Shown here in pieces: positions 63,143 to 64,000 of a stretch of 64,000 bases of DNA. Both the position numbers and the translations under genes were made by a program. Location of the stretch: positions 128,496-192,495 of the forward strand of contig BAOK01000002.1 of NCBI GenBank assembly GCA_000509225.1, given 5' to 3'. The notes below the pieces were generated by a model. It searched no databases. It worked only from the letters and a program-made list of their open reading frames with translations, and was not told where the DNA came from. This DNA is from Parvibaculaceae bacterium Mf 1.05b.01 (GTDB taxonomy: Bacteria > Pseudomonadota > Alphaproteobacteria > Parvibaculales > Parvibaculaceae). Each line of letters opens with the position of its first letter. Within the stretch, counting starts at the first letter, position 1.

Positions 63143-64000
63143 TCACGGTTCGATGATGGTGGCGCCGGTGGTTTTGCGTCCCTGAATATCAATGTGCGCC
63201 TGAGCGGCATCTGCCAGGGCATAGCGTTGGTTGATGTCCACTTTCACCGCACCTCGAGCGACAACGTCAAAAAGATCGGCCGTTGCTTCGGCGACCTGAT
63301 CTGGCGTCATCATGTAATGCAGCATGGTCGGCCGGGTGACATAAAGAGATCCCTTGTTCTGGAGCATGCTGAGATCGACCCCGGTGACAGGACCGGATGC
63401 ATTGCCGAAGCTTGCGAGCAGGCCGCGAGGAGCCAGGCAATCCAGAGACATTTCAAACGTGTCCTTGCCCACACCGTCATAGACTACGGGCACCTTGGCG
63501 CCATTGGTAATATCGGCGACGCGCTCGGGCACGTTCTCTGTTGAGTAATTGATGACATGGGCGCAGCCATGGGCACGAGCAAGCTCTGCTTTTTCCTCAG
63601 AGCCAACGGTGCCGATCATGGTGACACCGAGTTCCTTGGCCCACTGGCAAGCGACCAAACCGCAGCCTCCGGCAGCTGCATGGAAGAGGATGGTTTCACC
63701 GGCTTTGACTTTGTAGGTCTCTTTAAAGAGGTAGCGAACGGTGAGCCCCTTCATCATGAGAGCGGCTGCTTCATCCTCTTTGACCCCTTCTGGAAGTTTT
63801 ATCAGACCGGCGGCGAAACAATTCTGTGCTTCGGAGTAGGCGCCGAGTGGGCCGGACCCGTAGGCAACCCGATCGCCGACGGTCACGTTTGTGACGCCTT
63901 CGCCAACTGCTTCCACCACACCGGCTGCCTCCAGACCCAGACCTGATGGAAGGGCAATGGGGTAGAGGCCGGAGCGGTGGTAGGTGTCGATATAGTTGAG
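63143..64000 (-). CDS. NADPH:quinone oxidoreductase, zeta-crystallin-like (5' end cut by the window)
   Basis: The frame runs off the right edge; 285 C-terminal residues are visible. The start of this part (LNYIDTYHRSGLYPI and GLEAAGVVEAVGEG) is the QOR1 substrate-channel motif. VGDRVAYG, the NADPH-binding AAAGGCGLVACQWAKELG and VVYDGVGKDTFE follow. It belongs to the zinc-free MDR family that reduces quinones by one electron. The start codon lies outside the window. Confidence 0.92.
   Translation of the reverse strand, partial: LNYIDTYHRSGLYPIALPSGLGLEAAGVVEAVGEGVTNVTVGDRVAYGSGPLGAYSEAQNCFAAGLIKLPEGVKEDEAAALMMKGLTVRYLFKETYKVKAGETILFHAAAGGCGLVACQWAKELGVTMIGTVGSEEKAELARAHGCAHVINYSTENVPERVADITNGAKVPVVYDGVGKDTFEMSLDCLAPRGLLASFGNASGPVTGVDLSMLQNKGSLYVTRPTMLHYMMTPDQVAEATADLFDVVARGAVKVDINQRYALADAAQAHIDIQGRKTTGATIIEP

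Overview
The window is a stretch of an alphaproteobacterial chromosome, most likely from the Rhizobiales/Hyphomicrobiales side of the class. The evidence is gene order: the rph|hrcA-grpE, dnaK-dnaJ, hisB-DUF2628-hisH-hisA-hisF...hisE-coaA, hslV-GNAT-hslU, XRE-smr-mltA-tim44|fxsA-secB, dnaQ-coaE-aroE-maf-DUF299 and hemE-hemH-hemJ...rho blocks are all characteristic of alphaproteobacteria. Candidate CtrA boxes (TTAA-N7-TTAA) and GANTC methylation sites fit this. I do not name a genus.

The most important landmark is the 650-base non-coding gap at 54415-55064 between the DUF299/PpsR gene and hemE. This is where the origin of replication lies in Caulobacter and other alphaproteobacteria. It holds a perfect DnaA box, several near-perfect ones, GANTC sites, GTTAA half-sites and an AT-rich stretch. 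Genes on both sides point away from it, so the window probably carries oriC.

Layout: 1-5.6 kb, protein and nucleotide quality control (PBP activator end, GST, hemW, rdgB, rph, hrcA, grpE). 5.7-12.4 kb, an NnrU protein, three tandem paralogous membrane histidine kinases with no response regulator, a LysR regulator and a small orphan. 12.4-17.4 kb, alkB, dnaK, dnaJ and an enoyl-CoA hydratase behind a perfect hairpin. 17.5-23 kb, two paralogous OprP-type porins flanking a chemoreceptor; the first porin has a textbook Pho box. 23-25.5 kb, a TetR-controlled oxidoreductase operon with a symmetric candidate operator. 25.6-31 kb, dapB, gpmA, nth, membrane proteins and a PfkB kinase. 31.2-39.5 kb, coaA and the histidine cluster, interrupted by CYTH-CHAD and pentapeptide-repeat genes. 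39.5-42.4 kb, a cell-cycle-like intergenic region, a TetR/GST/HPP locus and a flavin-binding protein. 42.5-50.6 kb, hslVU, cell-wall and envelope genes, secB. 50.6-60.1 kb, the origin region proper, haem synthesis and rho. 60.2-64 kb, a less conserved set (PAS protein, HD protein, orphan lipoprotein, quinone oxidoreductase cut by the window end).

Two families of short dispersed palindromes recur in intergenic gaps. One has TGTCA-CCCGG ... CCGGG-TCCA units, usually as inverted pairs. The other has GCGTTTCCGGACAGAAAA ... GGAAACGC units, as direct pairs. I saw no tRNA, rRNA, CRISPR array, insertion sequence or prophage. The best candidates for undescribed biology are the triple kinase array, the porin-chemoreceptor-porin cassette and the regulatory intergenic regions; none is a proven new system.
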